Assembly (NCBI RefSeq): GCF_019703515.2
Contig: NC_059346.1
Location: 13,485,001 to 13,549,000, forward strand
DNA: 64,000 bases
Source: Myxocyprinus asiaticus
Lineage: Eukaryota > Chordata > Actinopteri > Cypriniformes > Catostomidae
Direction: 5' to 3'
Made by a program: the position numbers and the translations under genes. A model generated the notes under the pieces. It saw only the letters and a list, made by a program, of their open reading frames with translations, was not told where the DNA came from and searched no databases. Shown here piece after piece: positions 32,385 through 45,060 of the stretch (position 1 is the first letter of the stretch; each line of letters begins with the position of its first letter).

Positions 32385-35300
32385 CCAAGGCTGTTTGCAC
32401 TGTCACAAAAAATCCGATTTTTTTTTACTCGCATCTGACACAGATCGGATACTGTTGCACACGTGTAAACAGAAAAATCTGCGCGAGATCTGATTTTTTT
32501 AGCATCCGATCTGAGCCACTTCCAAATGTGGTTTTAAATCAGATACATATCCAATATCTGGACATCTGACCTACATATATCCAATTCCCCTTGGCTTTTC
32601 TTAACGGTGTGACCTTATGAAGCAGACGTGCCTGTAGGTCCTCGCACAAAAACTCAAATCTTCTCTTGATGAGGTGGAAATTTTGTACTTTTTTGTAAAT
32701 CCACATTTTGTAAATCCACTCCCTGTCGTGTGGACTTGGTCCCACCACTCCTGACTTCTAGCCCTATTCGTATGGGATTCATTTTACATGGGGATGTGGG
32801 GTAATGTAATAATTACCTGAGCTTCTCAGTCATTTTAATCCTGTGCAAATCAGTCATGTCAGTAATTTTCCCATACTTTTTCCAGAGCGCGCATTCCTGC
32901 GACAGTAAAAATTGCAGCACGTTTACGTACTGTAGCATCTAGACCAATCAGACACACAATTATTCATTATTTAATGAATAATCCAACAGACGTCTCAAGA
33001 CAGTAACGAGCAAAGGTCCAAGTAGGCCCAAGCAGACTCAGAGATGTCTGCTCTCCCACTAATCATTATCAGCTCTTACTCCCCCTTTGCTGACACTGGT
33101 CCAGCAACTAGTGGACCTCAGAGAAATTCCAGGTGGGGGAAGGTAGCCACATGCAAAAGCAATGTGGCTAAGAAGAAACTCACTCCATTCCCCCATAGGA
33201 AAGACACATAAAGCCCATAAAACAGACTTTTCTTCATTAATTTATAGACAAACTGTTCTATAAATGAACATGCATATCCTCAGTAATAATCATACACACA
33301 ATGTCCTGTCTCGTATAGTGTCTTTTGTACTGTATACCGTTTTGTGCATGCTTTATGACAGAACCACTAGATAATGTAAAATTACTGGTATCATACTTCC
33401 TATCAAATTAATCCTTGTGTGATGCCCTAAACATTGGAGTATAGCACCCCTTATAGCATGCATTGTATGCTTGTTATATTAATCATAGCATAAAGGGGCA
33501 CAAACTGCTAGCTTACTCCAATCATGCAAAGCCAGCTGCCAAACAAAGGAACTTTTCCCACTGGAAAATTGCACCTTTCTCGTTGGTCAAGCCAAACTCG
33601 AGAGGAGTGACCTCCCTCAGGAGTTAAAGGGCACTGTCGGAGTGACCTCTCTCTCTTCCCTCTTCTCTTTCTCCCTTCTGCTCATGGTTGCTGCTCGTGT
33701 GGGACCGGAAACACCCGGTCCGACCACGAGGTTGCAGGCCAGCAGGCCTTAGCATATCAAGCCATGTGTAACTTCCTCGACCATAACAGAGTCAAACTAA
33801 CACCGCAAGTTCATCATCATTTCTTCATTCAACACAGAAGAAATTGATTGCAACTTCAACACCATCGACTCAAGGAACCATCAAGATTTTCTCCTGAGAC
33901 TGCATCCGGGCTCTCTCTCAACAGCCAAGGCATTGTAAGTATCTTACAATTAACTAACTAAACAGAGGTTTAGTATAAGCTGTGAACCCCTTTGTTAACA
34001 AAGGTGCTTCGAAGTAAGAAACTGATGGTTCTTTCAGATGGTTAAATGACTCTTTTCATAGCTTCTTTCCCCTGTTCTGTTCCGGTTTCATTCACTTTCA
34101 CTTTTCCATTTCCTATGTATGCATGATTTGTGTGTATGTGTTTGTTTAGATTAGTTATGTGTTCGTGATTTAGTTAAATAAAGCTTTTGTGTACATTCTT
34201 GCGAGTTGATTCTGGTCTGCTTGTACATCAACATCAATTTAATGATTTGATCACAGCTACATGCTAAGAAAGAGTTATTTTTCTGTGGCCACAAAAAATA
34301 TCCTTTGAGTGATTGATAGACGATCAATACTGAGTGTTCGCAGGACGAACAGATTAATTGATTGTAATATTAATTCAGCTACATCGAGTTAATTCTGCTG
34401 ACTGATCCAAATATTTATAATTAATTATAATGAGTTATGGTTAATTATTCATATTCCCCTTTTAAAGATAATTTGATGGTGGTATATTTTGATAAATAAT
34501 CTCATCCCTGTTTTTAAAAGATTTAGCTTCAAAGCTGTACCTAAATATGTGTAATATTATTTTCAATAAGCCATGAGAATAATATTACTCCAATAAGAGA
34601 ATTAATCTTAATTCCCATATTAAAGCTAATTCCTTACATAGAAATTGTGAGCGGATACAACGAGACATTGTATTACGATGTTAATGGTGGAGAATTTTAT
34701 TCAGACAAATAATCTAGTTATTTGTAATTGATCTAATTTATAATGGTTGTCGAACACGACTAATTCTATTATAAATTTCCTTACATAATAATGTAGAATA
34801 AGGGCAGTTTAATTTAATTCCTAGCTCACACATACTGTTCCCCTACATATAATGGTGGAGGTACGCGGGCACTTTAACCCATCCCGTGTACATTTATACT
34901 ACCAAATTCGCTACAGTATTATAAAACAGCCTGTAAAAATAACCCCTGTTAATATTTATCCATTGCAAATTGATGTTAACAAAAAAAAATTAATAAAATA
35001 AACATAAATCTGCACTTTCCAGCATTTGAGTCCTTTAAATATTAAATATTTACCTCTGTAAAAGAGAAACAAATAGTTTCTGATTATGATTTGACCAGAG
35101 TGAGTGCAGGAAATTATGTTGAGCCCTGCGTTTCAGAACATAACATTACATAATATGAAGGGATTGTCCATATTTTTAATTCAAGAGTGTAATACAAGAT
35201 TACAGGCTTGTTAACGTTACCAGTTCTGTTGTATTTAGTCAGACATTCCAATTGATTTCTTCTAATAATCACAGATACAGTATATGCTCATGTTTAATAT

Positions 35301-35722
35301 TCCTGCATAATCAATCAGCACAGTATACATTTTCTAATAGGTCAGTTACGCATGACAACAGTCTGTAAATTCTGTAGACACCGATGTTGAAATCATTTAA
35401 GCCGTGCTTACCATAGCAGCAGTAAAAAGTTGTTTTTGCCTTATTTAGCCTAATTAGTTGCATTCGCGTGCAATTTTGCCTACTTTTGAAAACATGAAAT
35501 AGCACAAGGCCATTCAAAACCCGAGGGTGAACAGTGGCGCTCATAAGTGAAAGCGCTCAATGGAATTATTCAAGTTTGGGCGGGAGATTAATGTAAACAC
35601 AGATATCAGATACGAGTCTTGTCTTCAGTAAATGTAAATGGACGGGACAAAAAAAAGTTGGATATGGTCAAAAGATCGGGTCTGTGCATTAAGCCTTGCA
35701 GTGTAAATACAGCCAGGTGCTC
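32385..35722. mobile_element. Possible DNA element with LTR-like interior
   Basis: GGCTGTTTGCACTG at 32390 and the inverted CAGTGTAAATACAGCC near 35699 could be paired termini. Subterminal phrases such as ATCAGATACATATCC on the left have inverted counterparts on the right. No target duplication is evident. Between them is AT-rich DNA plus the LTR-like segment at 33420-34920. Treat the boundaries as a hypothesis. Confidence 0.35.
33420..34920 (+). other. LTR-like or transposon-derived segment, unassigned
   Basis: A CpG-bearing part (33560-33780) with the small palindrome GACCGGAAACACCCGGTC leads to a splice-donor-like TTGTAAGTAT near 33945 and then AATAAAG near 34184. After that comes a very AT-rich tract that contains AATGGTGGAG twice (near 34683 and 34850). 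The order suggests an LTR followed by leader sequence, but no ends, target copies or proteins were found. Confidence 0.25.
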
Positions 35723-36327
35723 TCAATATCTCAGTCACTCATCAAAGCGCTATTCTATGAGGATCCCCATTTAAATTAGATTAATGTTGGTTACAGTACC
35801 ACTAATCGCAGCAATTACAGATTAACCTTAAGGGCTCCGCATCTCCATGCGGTTGTTTAATAATTAGTGATTTGTGCTACAACAAAATGCCAAAGGCGGT
35901 AATCAAATCACATAGAAACTAACGATTTTGCACCGGAGCTTATAATGGATATATCTTCTTTTTGAATATATCACTGCTGTGTTTGATGCTCTCATGATTT
36001 TTACTGGTTGCCAGTGTCACAATGACCTTTGATAGTGAAAACAGAAATATTCACAACTGTTTTCAATACAAAATAAATTTTAGCATTTCACAATTAATGT
36101 AATTTTACTGTGTGAGGCATAAACCTATAACTGCAGCATAAAACTAGACATGAAAATTAGGCTTTAGATGAAAGTACAGACCATTGCATTCCATACTGTG
36201 CAGTTGTTACATTATGGAGTTGACCTGACCCTTAATTTACTTTTGGTGACCTAACCTAATTTAGTCAGGTTGATTCAGTAACATTAAATAATATTTTTGA
36301 CGCAAATAAAGTCAGTTAATTAAGATT
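35723..36327. other. Unassigned stretch, nothing supported
   Basis: AT-rich sequence with no frames or repeat ends that I can support. Confidence 0.4.
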
Positions 36328-36335
36328 ACATGGAG

Positions 36336-36523
36336 TAGGGCTGGGCGATATGTAAAAAATATGTTTGCGATAATTGCCTTAAAAATATCGTGATGTCTGA
36401 TTACATCTTCAACCCCCCTGCCGGTGAATGTTTTTGCTTTATTGATTTTGCTTTAAAAATGTAATTCATTTACTGAAACATGAAAAACATAAGACATTTC
36501 TAAATTCAAATTACACTTTAAAC

Positions 36524-36554
<31 letters not shown>

Positions 36555-37939
36555 ATAAAATAACGAAGTGATCAAAAAATCTTATTTAACCATCTCTCAA
36601 ATCCAAAAACATTTACTGTCTCCAACGGCTCCATTTGCCATCACGCAAGCATCCGTCAACACAGATGGAAAATTACTAATAGCCTACAGATTAAGAACTA
36701 AAGACAATTATAAATGTAAAGACAATAAACATCAAAATAAATAAGCCTAATAAATTCCATTGTGTTCAAAAAAGAATGCTGCCAAATGTGTGTTCTTATC
36801 GAATGTGTGTTTGTATTGCATTTTGATAATACAGTTAATGCTGCCTAAAGAAAAGAAAACTCAATTTTAGGTTCAAGGTGAACGTGTCTTGCATTACTTT
36901 ATGATTTAATCACTTTCATCTTTGTTTATTTAATACAAAGATATATATTACTGAACCTGCAGAGTTGCGTTCACAATGCATGCCAATAAAGTGAATTAAA
37001 CTCACAGCACCTCCTGTGATGATCAGAGATAATTTTCAGCATTCTCACAGATGACATTATTCTTGCAAACAGTTTTCAGATGAATGAAACAGAGAGAAAT
37101 AGAGTGAAAACTCTTTACATGCACTTGTTCCACATGACAGGCTCATGTTGCATGCCTCTGAACAAACAGTGAATCAGGTGCATTTTTTTGCTTTATTGAT
37201 TTTGCTTAATTTAATTCATTTATTGAAACACGAAAAACAAAAAAAAGACATTTCTAAATTCAAATTGCGCTTTCAATTAAAATAAAAAAGCAATAAAACA
37301 ACAAAGTAATCAAAAAATCTTATTTAACCACCTCCCCAAATCCAAACATTTACCATCTCCAACAGCTCCATTTGCATCACGGAATCCGCAATGCATACCA
37401 ACCCCGAGGAAATAAAGCGTATTAAACTCACAGCACTTCCTGAGATGATCGCAGATCATTTGCAGCATTCTCACAGATGACATTATTCTTGCAAAAAAGA
37501 GTGAAAACTTTACATGCGCTTGTTTCATGAGCCACTCGCGCTGCACACCTCTGAACAAACAGCGAATCTGACACAAGCATTGACAGCTTTTCTTTTGTCT
37601 GTTCTTAAAAATATAATAAAGCGGGTCTTTGTGACTAACAGCATTTCTTGTCATGTGTCACTCCGAGACAGGTCACCCGCCTGTTGCGGGTCGATGAGCA
37701 AAATTTCCCGTGCACGAAATACATTTGGACGAGGAGCTTTCGGACTGCTTTCAGCCTCGTCGCATTTGGCAGGTGGCGGGTGCTAGTTTCACACCCTGGC
37801 CACCGTTTAATATATTTGGCAACTTCCCAGATCCATCGTTTTGCCATTTCCAGATATTGTCGATCATCATCTGTTCGGCATCGGGATCTTTGCAAGAAAT
37901 CGTCGATATCCGATTATATCGTCATATCGCCCAGCTCTA
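36336..37939. mobile_element. hAT-type element with GGGCTGGGCGATAT termini and perfect 8-bp duplication
   Basis: Left end TAGGGCTGGGCGATAT and right end ATATCGCCCAGCTCTA are inverted repeats with one mismatch. ACATGGAG lies directly outside both (36328-36335 and 37940-37947). The 1,604-bp interior includes an internal duplication and a poly-A run, and no credible transposase; open frames near 37510-37960 on both strands overlap a CpG-richer tract and lack family motifs. Confidence 0.9.
36430..37570. repeat. Internal direct duplication of about 0.4 kb inside the hAT element
   Basis: The phrase GACATTTCTAAATTCAAATT occurs near 36494 and 37247, AAAAAATCTTATTTAACCA near 36574 and 37312, and CATTCTCACAGATGACATTA near 37039 and 37468. 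So blocks of the left half recur in the right half with different spacing (about 740 bp for the first block, about 430 bp for the second). Confidence 0.82.
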
Positions 37940-37947
37940 ACATGGAG

Positions 37948-40900
37948 CACATTTTTCAATAAATAAAAAAATTATTACACAACAGTGCACAAATTTCCAG
38001 CGAATGAAAAAAAAAACTCTGGGTACTGTACTGGGTAACCCTCACAGCCTCATTTTCTAAATATGACATGTACTCAGATCAAGTCCATGGAGACTTAGTA
38101 CCAAACATTGAAAGTACAAAAAAAGCATGGAAGAAAAACAGCTAAGTCCTGTTGTTAATGAGGTGAGTCATTCTGCTTGTTGTGTGCAATACACATCCTG
38201 TATCTTACCACCAACACGGTCCACACAAACCAACTATATCTGATCGCATACCATACACTGTAACGCAAACTACCCATGTAGAACTGCTTAAAAGCTAATA
38301 GCAATAAGCGGCCACATTCCTAAATAATTAACCATTCTTTAGATAATATTCACCGAATGGTATCAATTCCCAAATCTCTGCATCAAGATTGAATCTCTCT
38401 GCCAGAACATGATCAGGTGATGATAAATGGCCCAATTCACTGCAGAAGAGATTTTGGGGTCCATTAAATGAATGGCCTCTGGAAGAGTACCAGGGCCTGA
38501 TTGATATATGTTAGAGTTTCATAGAATGGTCTGACATTAACTATGTTCATTTTCATGCCTTTAAATAAACAATATACCTAAAAGAAAATACATATCCGAT
38601 ACGTGGAAAACACGAATTTCCACTATATTTTTAACAGAATGTTCCCAACAGAATGTTTTTCTCTATTACTATATTTACTGTTCATTTTTAACTTGCTAAG
38701 ACACTAGTCTACCAATTCCTCCAGCATATTATTAAACCCTATTGTCAAATTTAGGTTTGGCTTCATACCTAATGACATGGCCTGATATTAAAGAGTGCTA
38801 GACCTTCTTTTGAAGGTTTCATTTGATGTCGAGAAAGTCTTTTGAGATGGCAGATCTTTTTTCTATCACACAAGGTTAACCAGGGGTTCAGATTGTACTC
38901 CAGGAAAGTAGCAGTGGTTGACACAAATGGTTCACTGTGTTATATGTTTTACATGAGCAGAGGTTTTGGAAAAGGACATCCTGTTTGATCCTTTTACTGT
39001 GTAATGCTAAAATGAGCATTCAAATTGGGTATGTGTGCCAAACACTGATGATGACTTACGGGCAGTTTACACCGACTGCATTCTTGGGCTAAAACAGACG
39101 CAGTGCAAAAAAAGAGACGCATTTTAAAGGCTGAATTTCCATTTAAATTGGCACAGCGTCTAAAAAAATAAAAATTGTCACTCCTGCATGAGATGCTAAA
39201 ATAACAGCGAGAAAAGTCGCAACAGTGAAAAACATCTGTCTAGCGCATGCTTACATAGAAAAAGAACGCATTCGGAGTGAACGGCCCCTCTCGTGGACAT
39301 AGGAGACAACGCTGATTTAAAAATTCGATGTCTTATAGATTTCTCCCCCAACCTCAAATATTGTCTCAAATATTTTGGTCATACTTCAGCGAAAAATTCT
39401 AATTAAGTTTCTAATTAGTGTTGACAGCCCTATTGCTAACAAGTTGCTAAATAAAGACTACAACTATCACAAGGATGTGAGTTTATGTGCTTGACAAATC
39501 ACACAGCTATTGTTGTTCTTATGTAGCAACTTGTTAGCGACTTACCTTTTAAAAGAGTTCTTCATAATGCATCACTTAAAACAACTATTTAAGCATTTAT
39601 TTTAGTATTTTTCCATTTCTATCTTGTTGTTGAGTCAAGCAATGTCATGCTCAAACAATTAATAGTTATTATAAAAATAAAAACCAAATAGAATTCATTG
39701 TTTATGCTTTCTATTAACCTGGCTTTTAATGTACAGTATGTAGGACAGCAGCCCTATCCTGTAATTAAAAGTCTGTTTTACATTTCATTCAACTACGACA
39801 ACCATATTTTAAACTACACACTAAAAATGACAGCTAAAATATAGGTTTTCTGAATTTAATTTGAAGTGATTAAAGACTACATTGCCATGTAAAATGAAAT
39901 GTTTTACCTGTAATTGTTCAGCAAACAAGAACAGCACACCTGACTGCTTAATATTACAGGGCGGAGCTAATCATTAACTATAATTTACACCATCTCCCTG
40001 CTGTCATGGGCAACCACAACCACTCAGATCCCACTCCATTTTCCATTATCATCAGAATCCCCAATTTTCTTTCTGTCTTTGCTTCTTTTCATTTCTCTCA
40101 CAAATAAACACACACACGCAAACACACACAGACTGAATCACTCCTGCCTCCTATCACCTTGCACCTTGACCTGCTGGTGTTGTCACCTGCTGTGGATCAT
40201 GCTGTCACTTCGAGTTTGTCTATTTGGGACTTCCCAAAGAAAAACAAACAAAAGCATACACACACAAACACACACACAGACACACTATATGAGGCCCTTT
40301 GCAACTTCAGGAGACAGATTTCATCTTCCTCTGAGAGAAACAGAAGTCCATTAAGGTTTAACCAGACACACTTACATAAACAATGTTTAATGTGGTTATA
40401 TTTAGGCCTGCTTGGAATTTGCTCCCAAGAATCCAAAGGCCTGATTTTAAAAAACAATTCTACATATTTACACCAGCGATGTCAGACGAATAGATTAGTT
40501 GGTTCAGAGTCGGAATGTTGTTTCTTATGAAGACAAACATTTTGTGTTTCTTTGGAATAATGTAATTTCTGTTTAAAAGTGTCATGAAACCCAGCACCAG
40601 TTCAAAAGTATGAGCGTGTAAAGAGTGAAGATGATAAAACAGATCGTAAATCAAAGATTTGGATATTTTGTTAAGACTTTTGAGAATAAAGTGGAAGCAT
40701 ACATTGCCACCAAAACCAGGACTGCTTAGAGAGCTTGTATAAATACACAGATATTATTCTTACAAGGAATGTTTTTGAGTTTAATACAAATGAAACTCTA
40801 TTTACACTGTTTGTGGCATGTTGATTATCACAGAAAATTTTTCTAAAGAAAAACAAATTGTTCGGTAAGGCACATAAAGTAAATGAGCCCAATATGCAAT

Positions 40901-41076
40901 ACATTAACTACACACTGTTTCAAAAGTACAGCTGCAACACTTAAACATAATTCATGATTCATGAGGTGGTAGTAAAAAAATTTATTCTACAATGCATCAT
41001 GATTCTTTCTCCAATGATTCTGAATCTATTCTTCAAAATTCTTAATCTATTCAAAGTTCATTTTAAACCGTGGCAG
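37948..41076. other. Long stretch without supported features
   Basis: About 3.1 kb of AT-rich DNA with CA-type short repeats (near 40105-40130 and 40255-40285). Open frames there follow the CA runs and encode low-complexity His/Thr peptides. No transposon ends, RNA genes or exons could be supported. Confidence 0.45.
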
Positions 41077-41245
41077 CAGTGTTGTAGTACTCGAGATCAG
41101 TCTTGGTCTCGAGACCACTTTTTGAAGGTCTCGGTCTTGTCTCGGAATCGACTGCATTTTTACTCGGTCTTGTCTCGGTCTCAGACAAAGAGGACTTGGG
41201 ATTTTATTTCAAGACCGGTCAAGACCACAACTGGATATCACTAAA
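41077..41245 (+). repeat. Terminal fragment of a DNA transposon (CAGTGTTGTAGTACTCGAG type)
   Basis: Starts with CAGTGTTGTAGTACTCGAG and repeats GGTCTTGTCTCGG several times (GGTCTCGGTCTTGTCTCGG). This is a recognisable fish interspersed terminus from memory. No opposite end was found, so this is a one-ended fragment. Confidence 0.5.
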
Positions 41246-41249
41246 TTGC

Positions 41250-41940
41250 CTGTGCATTGTCTGATTTATTAGTTAACATCATTACTGTGATTGAATGTAA
41301 AACGTCCTGCTTCAAATTTCTTCAACATTTTTGTTACTGTTAACAGTGTAAGGCTGGCACCAGGATGTCTACACCCAAAAGGCACCATTTCCGGTAAAAG
41401 TGAAAGAACTCTGCGAGAACCAACGTCAAAACTCTCACACAGAAGAGCATCTCCACCTGAGACAACACACCCTACTGAGCATGGACCATAAAACACAAAT
41501 CTCACTCACATCTGCTCCCTCTCTTCCATACCTCACCTCAGGTCACTTTAGAGTCACCAAAAACTAAGTTATGACTTTTTTTACATTTGTAATGTAAAAG
41601 TTTTTTTGATCATACATGTTTGGTACATGTCATCCAAGAGGTCTCAGTGTAACTGGTAAAACGGTCTCATTCCCCTTCAGCAAGGTCAATTCACAAGTAA
41701 GATTTAAGAACTTAGTAAAATACTGTATTCTATCAAGGGAATGCCCCTCCCAGGTCTCTCACAGGAACCATATGCTGTATGCAGATTAGGTGTATTCTTT
41801 GTAAACATCAAACAACCCACTCAATTAAAAGTTTCAAAAGTCTACTTACAACCCCCTAAACGGTAAACCAAATCCTGAATAACATCAAACAAACACATCT
41901 GAAAATCAAAATAAAATAAAATCACTTTGTCACACAGCCA
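41250..41940. other. Unassigned stretch
   Basis: No gene or paired repeat supported. Confidence 0.4.
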
Positions 41941-41949
41941 TATACACAA

Positions 41950-42167
41950 GTGCAATGGTGTGTGAAATTCTTGGGTGCAGTCCCGATCAACATAGCAGTC
42001 GTGACAGTGATGAGACATATACCAATTTACAATAACATCAAATTAACACAACACAATTTAAACATCTGTTATACACATAATTACACTCAACAATATACAA
42101 ATAATAACATACACTGTACAGTATACAATATGCACTATATAGATACACATTATTCAATAAAAATTAA

Positions 42168-42212
<45 letters not shown>

Positions 42213-42680
42213 ACAGTATTGTACTGTATTGACATTCAGGCTGTCGGTTGATAGTCAGTTGTTAAGAGAGAACATAATATAATAATAATAATATAATTTA
42301 TAATAGTCCGGTGTGAGATATAAGAGTAAGGGTAATAAAGTGCAGTGCTGATGTATTTTGATCGTGGGAGATCAAGAGTTCAGAAGTCTGATTGCTTGGG
42401 GGAAGAAGCTATCATGGAGTCGGCTGGTGCGGGTCCTGATGCTGCGATACCGCCTACCTGATGGTAGCAGTGAGAACAGCCCATGGCTCGGGTGGCTGGA
42501 GTCTCTGATGATCCTCCGAGCTTTTTTCACACACCGCCTTGTATATATTTCCTGGAGGGAGGGAAGCTCACCTCCGATGATGTGTCTGGCAGTTCGCACC
42601 ACCCTTTGCAGTGCTTTGCGGTTGTGGGCAGTGCTATTGCCGTACCAGGCGGAGATACAGCCAGTCAGGATGCTCTAACA
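41950..42680 (-). mobile_element. 3' end of a non-LTR retrotransposon
   Basis: On the minus strand, coding sequence for the region after the reverse transcriptase (42372-42680) is followed by an AT-rich 3' part reaching a TA-repeat tract near 42176-42206. The 5' part of the element is missing, the usual result of truncated reverse transcription. The exact 3' end is uncertain. Confidence 0.7.
42372..42680 (-). pseudogene. C-terminal region of a LINE polyprotein, 5'-truncated
   Basis: On the minus strand, about 100 codons read through to a stop without interruption. The frame shows ILTGCISAWYGN, RVVRTARHIIGGELPSLQ, IYTRRCVKKARRIIRD, LFSLLPSGRRYRS and the end SFFPQAIRLLNS. This Cys/Arg-rich tail with PSGRRYRS is typical, as I remember it, of the end of fish non-LTR retrotransposon proteins, after the reverse transcriptase. 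The clade cannot be set without a search. There is no start and no reverse transcriptase here, so it is a fragment. Confidence 0.8.
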
Positions 42681-42689
42681 ATAGTTCAG

Positions 42690-43862
42690 GATGAACTAAC
42701 AATAGAATCATTTGGTACTTAAGGAGAAATGGCAAAGGAGCTCGGGGAATCTGTAGTCAGATCTCCCGCACAATTGCTGTGTGTCATTTCTCTACCAGGT
42801 ATGCAATTCTTATTTCTTATGTTTTGATAAATGTTTAAATTTGACTTATTATTGTCTAATCGGAATTGATGAATGTATTATTTTACCTGATAAATAAATT
42901 GTTACATTCGAGTTTATTCTGATTTACTCTGAAATTATTGTCTTTAGTAGGTTACGTTAAATCCATGTTTCCGCAAATCTACGACCAGCTAAGTAGTGGA
43001 CTAAAGCTCAGTTCTGAGTGGAGCATGGGGCACACTGATTGAGACTTTAGAGCTCCGACTAACAGACTGGCATTAGTTCAAGTGTACTTGGAGTGTACAG
43101 GCTCGATATGGAATTTCCGTTTAGGACAACATGAAGTTGATCGACCAAGCCTAAATAGGGTGTAGTCTAAACCTCTGGTTATTGTAACATTTTTCTAGCT
43201 AAGTGTGCATAGGAAACTATGGCATGATTATATAAAGCTATTTTTAACTTAGGTATTGTTGGTCTATCTTTGTAAAGTTTAGTGGTCATGACCTCTGGGT
43301 AGAAATAATGTTATTATAATTAAGTGTTTACTATCTAAGGGGACTAAACAAAATACTTTTAGATAAAAGGTTAAGCATGAGCAGCCATCTAATTAGTATT
43401 TAGTCAATTACCTCTGTCTAATGACCAAGACTGTCTAATTTGTGACTGTGAGATCCACGTACACGGCCGACGCAAGACTCTCTAAGCGACATAGGAATCC
43501 GAATGAACGAGTACAATACAGTTAAATATGATGATCAAATGTTAAACCAAATTTAATAATAATAATTAAGATTGGAACATTAATATATCCTTGGAAACTT
43601 TTATAATTGGAGTCAGATAAAAAAAAACAGGGATCATAAAATGAATAATATAGTTATTTAATTGTAATGAAATAACTTAAGCTGAATGCGCACGACAAGA
43701 CAGAACGTGCAGGAGACCTTCAGCCAGGCCATTGGATACCGTCCTTGGGCCATTGGGTGGCCTCCCCCTTACAACAGCTGTCACCCCTCCCCGCCCCCCT
43801 TCACACGCACTCCAAGAAAGTGAATGCGGGAGACAGGAGAAGAAACTGTGGCTGTCTGAGAG
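42690..43862. other. AT-rich stretch leading into a BED-finger exon
   Basis: Contains an AATAAA (near 42892) followed by T-rich sequence, somewhat LTR-like, and a CpG-bearing part near 43450-43500 and 43690-43850 that may be the 5' part of the hAT element whose exon starts at 43863. No firm boundary. Confidence 0.3.
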
Positions 43863-45053
43863 ATGTCAGACAAATCTTCTGTAATACAATTTGGTCACCT
43901 AAACCAGTGTTTCCCAACCACTGTGTCCACTAGTGTGCCATGAAAGATTGTCAGGTGTGCCATGGAAAATTATCAAATTCCTCAAAATAAATACAGTTTT
44001 TTTTTCCCAGTATTTTAATGAAGGCAAAGAGATGGTAAAGTGTTTTAAAGTTGCCAATTCAGTATATTTTCCATTACAAATTATTTTATGCAACCAGTTT
44101 AAATATTTTGTCCATCATAACATTATTGTTCTAACAAATTTTAGTCTGTTATCAAACACAACCTCCTCACATCATCACACTTGTAGTAAAAACATTCAGA
44201 CAGTGAACAGAATAAATGAATAGAATACAACAGGTGTATTGTTTTACTCAAAGATTAACAGCTGTTTATTTGTGCACAGCATAGAGTTACAGATGTTATG
44301 AACAGATGTGGCTTACTTGTCGCGTTTCTCTCATGAAACATAAAAAGAATATGAGAAACTGTTACACACGATTACTAAAAGAAAATTCTCCTGTTTTAAA
44401 CAAGTCCAAAAACACCGTGATTTGACGTGTAGATTCTGAGGTACTGTAATCTTCACAGAGCGCGTTTGACATCTGAACCACTAAGTGGAGGCTGGGAGGC
44501 TGCTCCTGGGTCCTAGTGCCTGCCGGATCCAACCTCTGTCAATGCGAATTACATGGGGGTTTTCACTATCAATAATTCTTTATTTCCGGAAAATACAGTA
44601 AATAAATAAATAAAAAATGTATTTGCTGTGTCATTGCAAGAATTAATTTGCAAGAACAAATCTTCAAATTCGAAAAGACACAAATGTGTTGGTTTTTCAT
44701 TATCCAATTATCATTCTTGGTACCTGTGACCTCATTATACAGCATAATTTCAAACATTACGAGTTCACGCTACTAAGACATACAGAAAACATTGACACGT
44801 TCTTTAAAAGGAAAACTATCGACGATGGTTATGTGGGATAGTGGTGTGCCATGGGATTTTTTTAATCGTAAAAAGTGTGCCTTGGCAGAAAATAGGATGG
44901 GAAACACTGACCTAAGCCACAAAGAGTTCATCTGCAAAAAAGCGTCCAAAAGAAAACACACAGCAGTATGTAAATTCTGCAATGCAATGTTACCGAGACG
45001 GCTGGGACCCACGTCAAACTTTTATTGGAAGCATAATGAAAGACTAGCTAAGT
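43863..45053 (+). pseudogene. BED-type zinc-finger exon (hAT transposase-like), interrupted by a MITE
   Basis: An ATG at 43863 opens MSDKSSVIQFGHL, then the frame is broken by the element at 43905-44909. Directly after its right target copy the same frame resumes (from 44918) as HKEFICKKASKRKH, then VCKFCNAML, TSNFYWKHNERL and AKC. The order CxxC then TSN with His and Cys is that of a BED zinc finger, the DNA-binding N-terminus of hAT transposases and their domesticated relatives. The coding run ends at AAGT before GTAAGT (GT at 45054-45055), a strong donor. Leaving out the inserted element and one target copy gives one continuous frame of about 60 codons. Later exons (the hAT catalytic and dimerisation parts) were not found downstream. 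Probably the remnant of an autonomous hAT element; a host ZBED-like gene cannot be excluded. Confidence 0.72.
43905..44909. mobile_element. hAT (Charlie-like ends) non-autonomous element
   Basis: Left end CAGTGTTTCCCAACC and right end GGATGGGAAACACTG are inverted repeats, of the CAGTGTTTCCCAACC type known from Charlie-like hAT elements. Target copies are ACCTAAAC (43897-43904) and ACCTAAGC (44910-44917), seven of eight matching. The 1,005-bp interior repeats GTGTGCCATG near both ends and has no transposase. Confidence 0.9.
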
Positions 45054-45060
45054 GTAAGTG

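Noticed and set aside
37514..37962. Overlapping frames in the CpG-richer part of the 36-38 kb hAT element
   Set aside because: None shows hAT transposase motifs; frames on both strands overlap, as expected from base composition.
40079..40530. Plus-strand frames of 91 and 123 residues
   Set aside because: Mostly CA-repeat translation (His/Thr runs), no known family.
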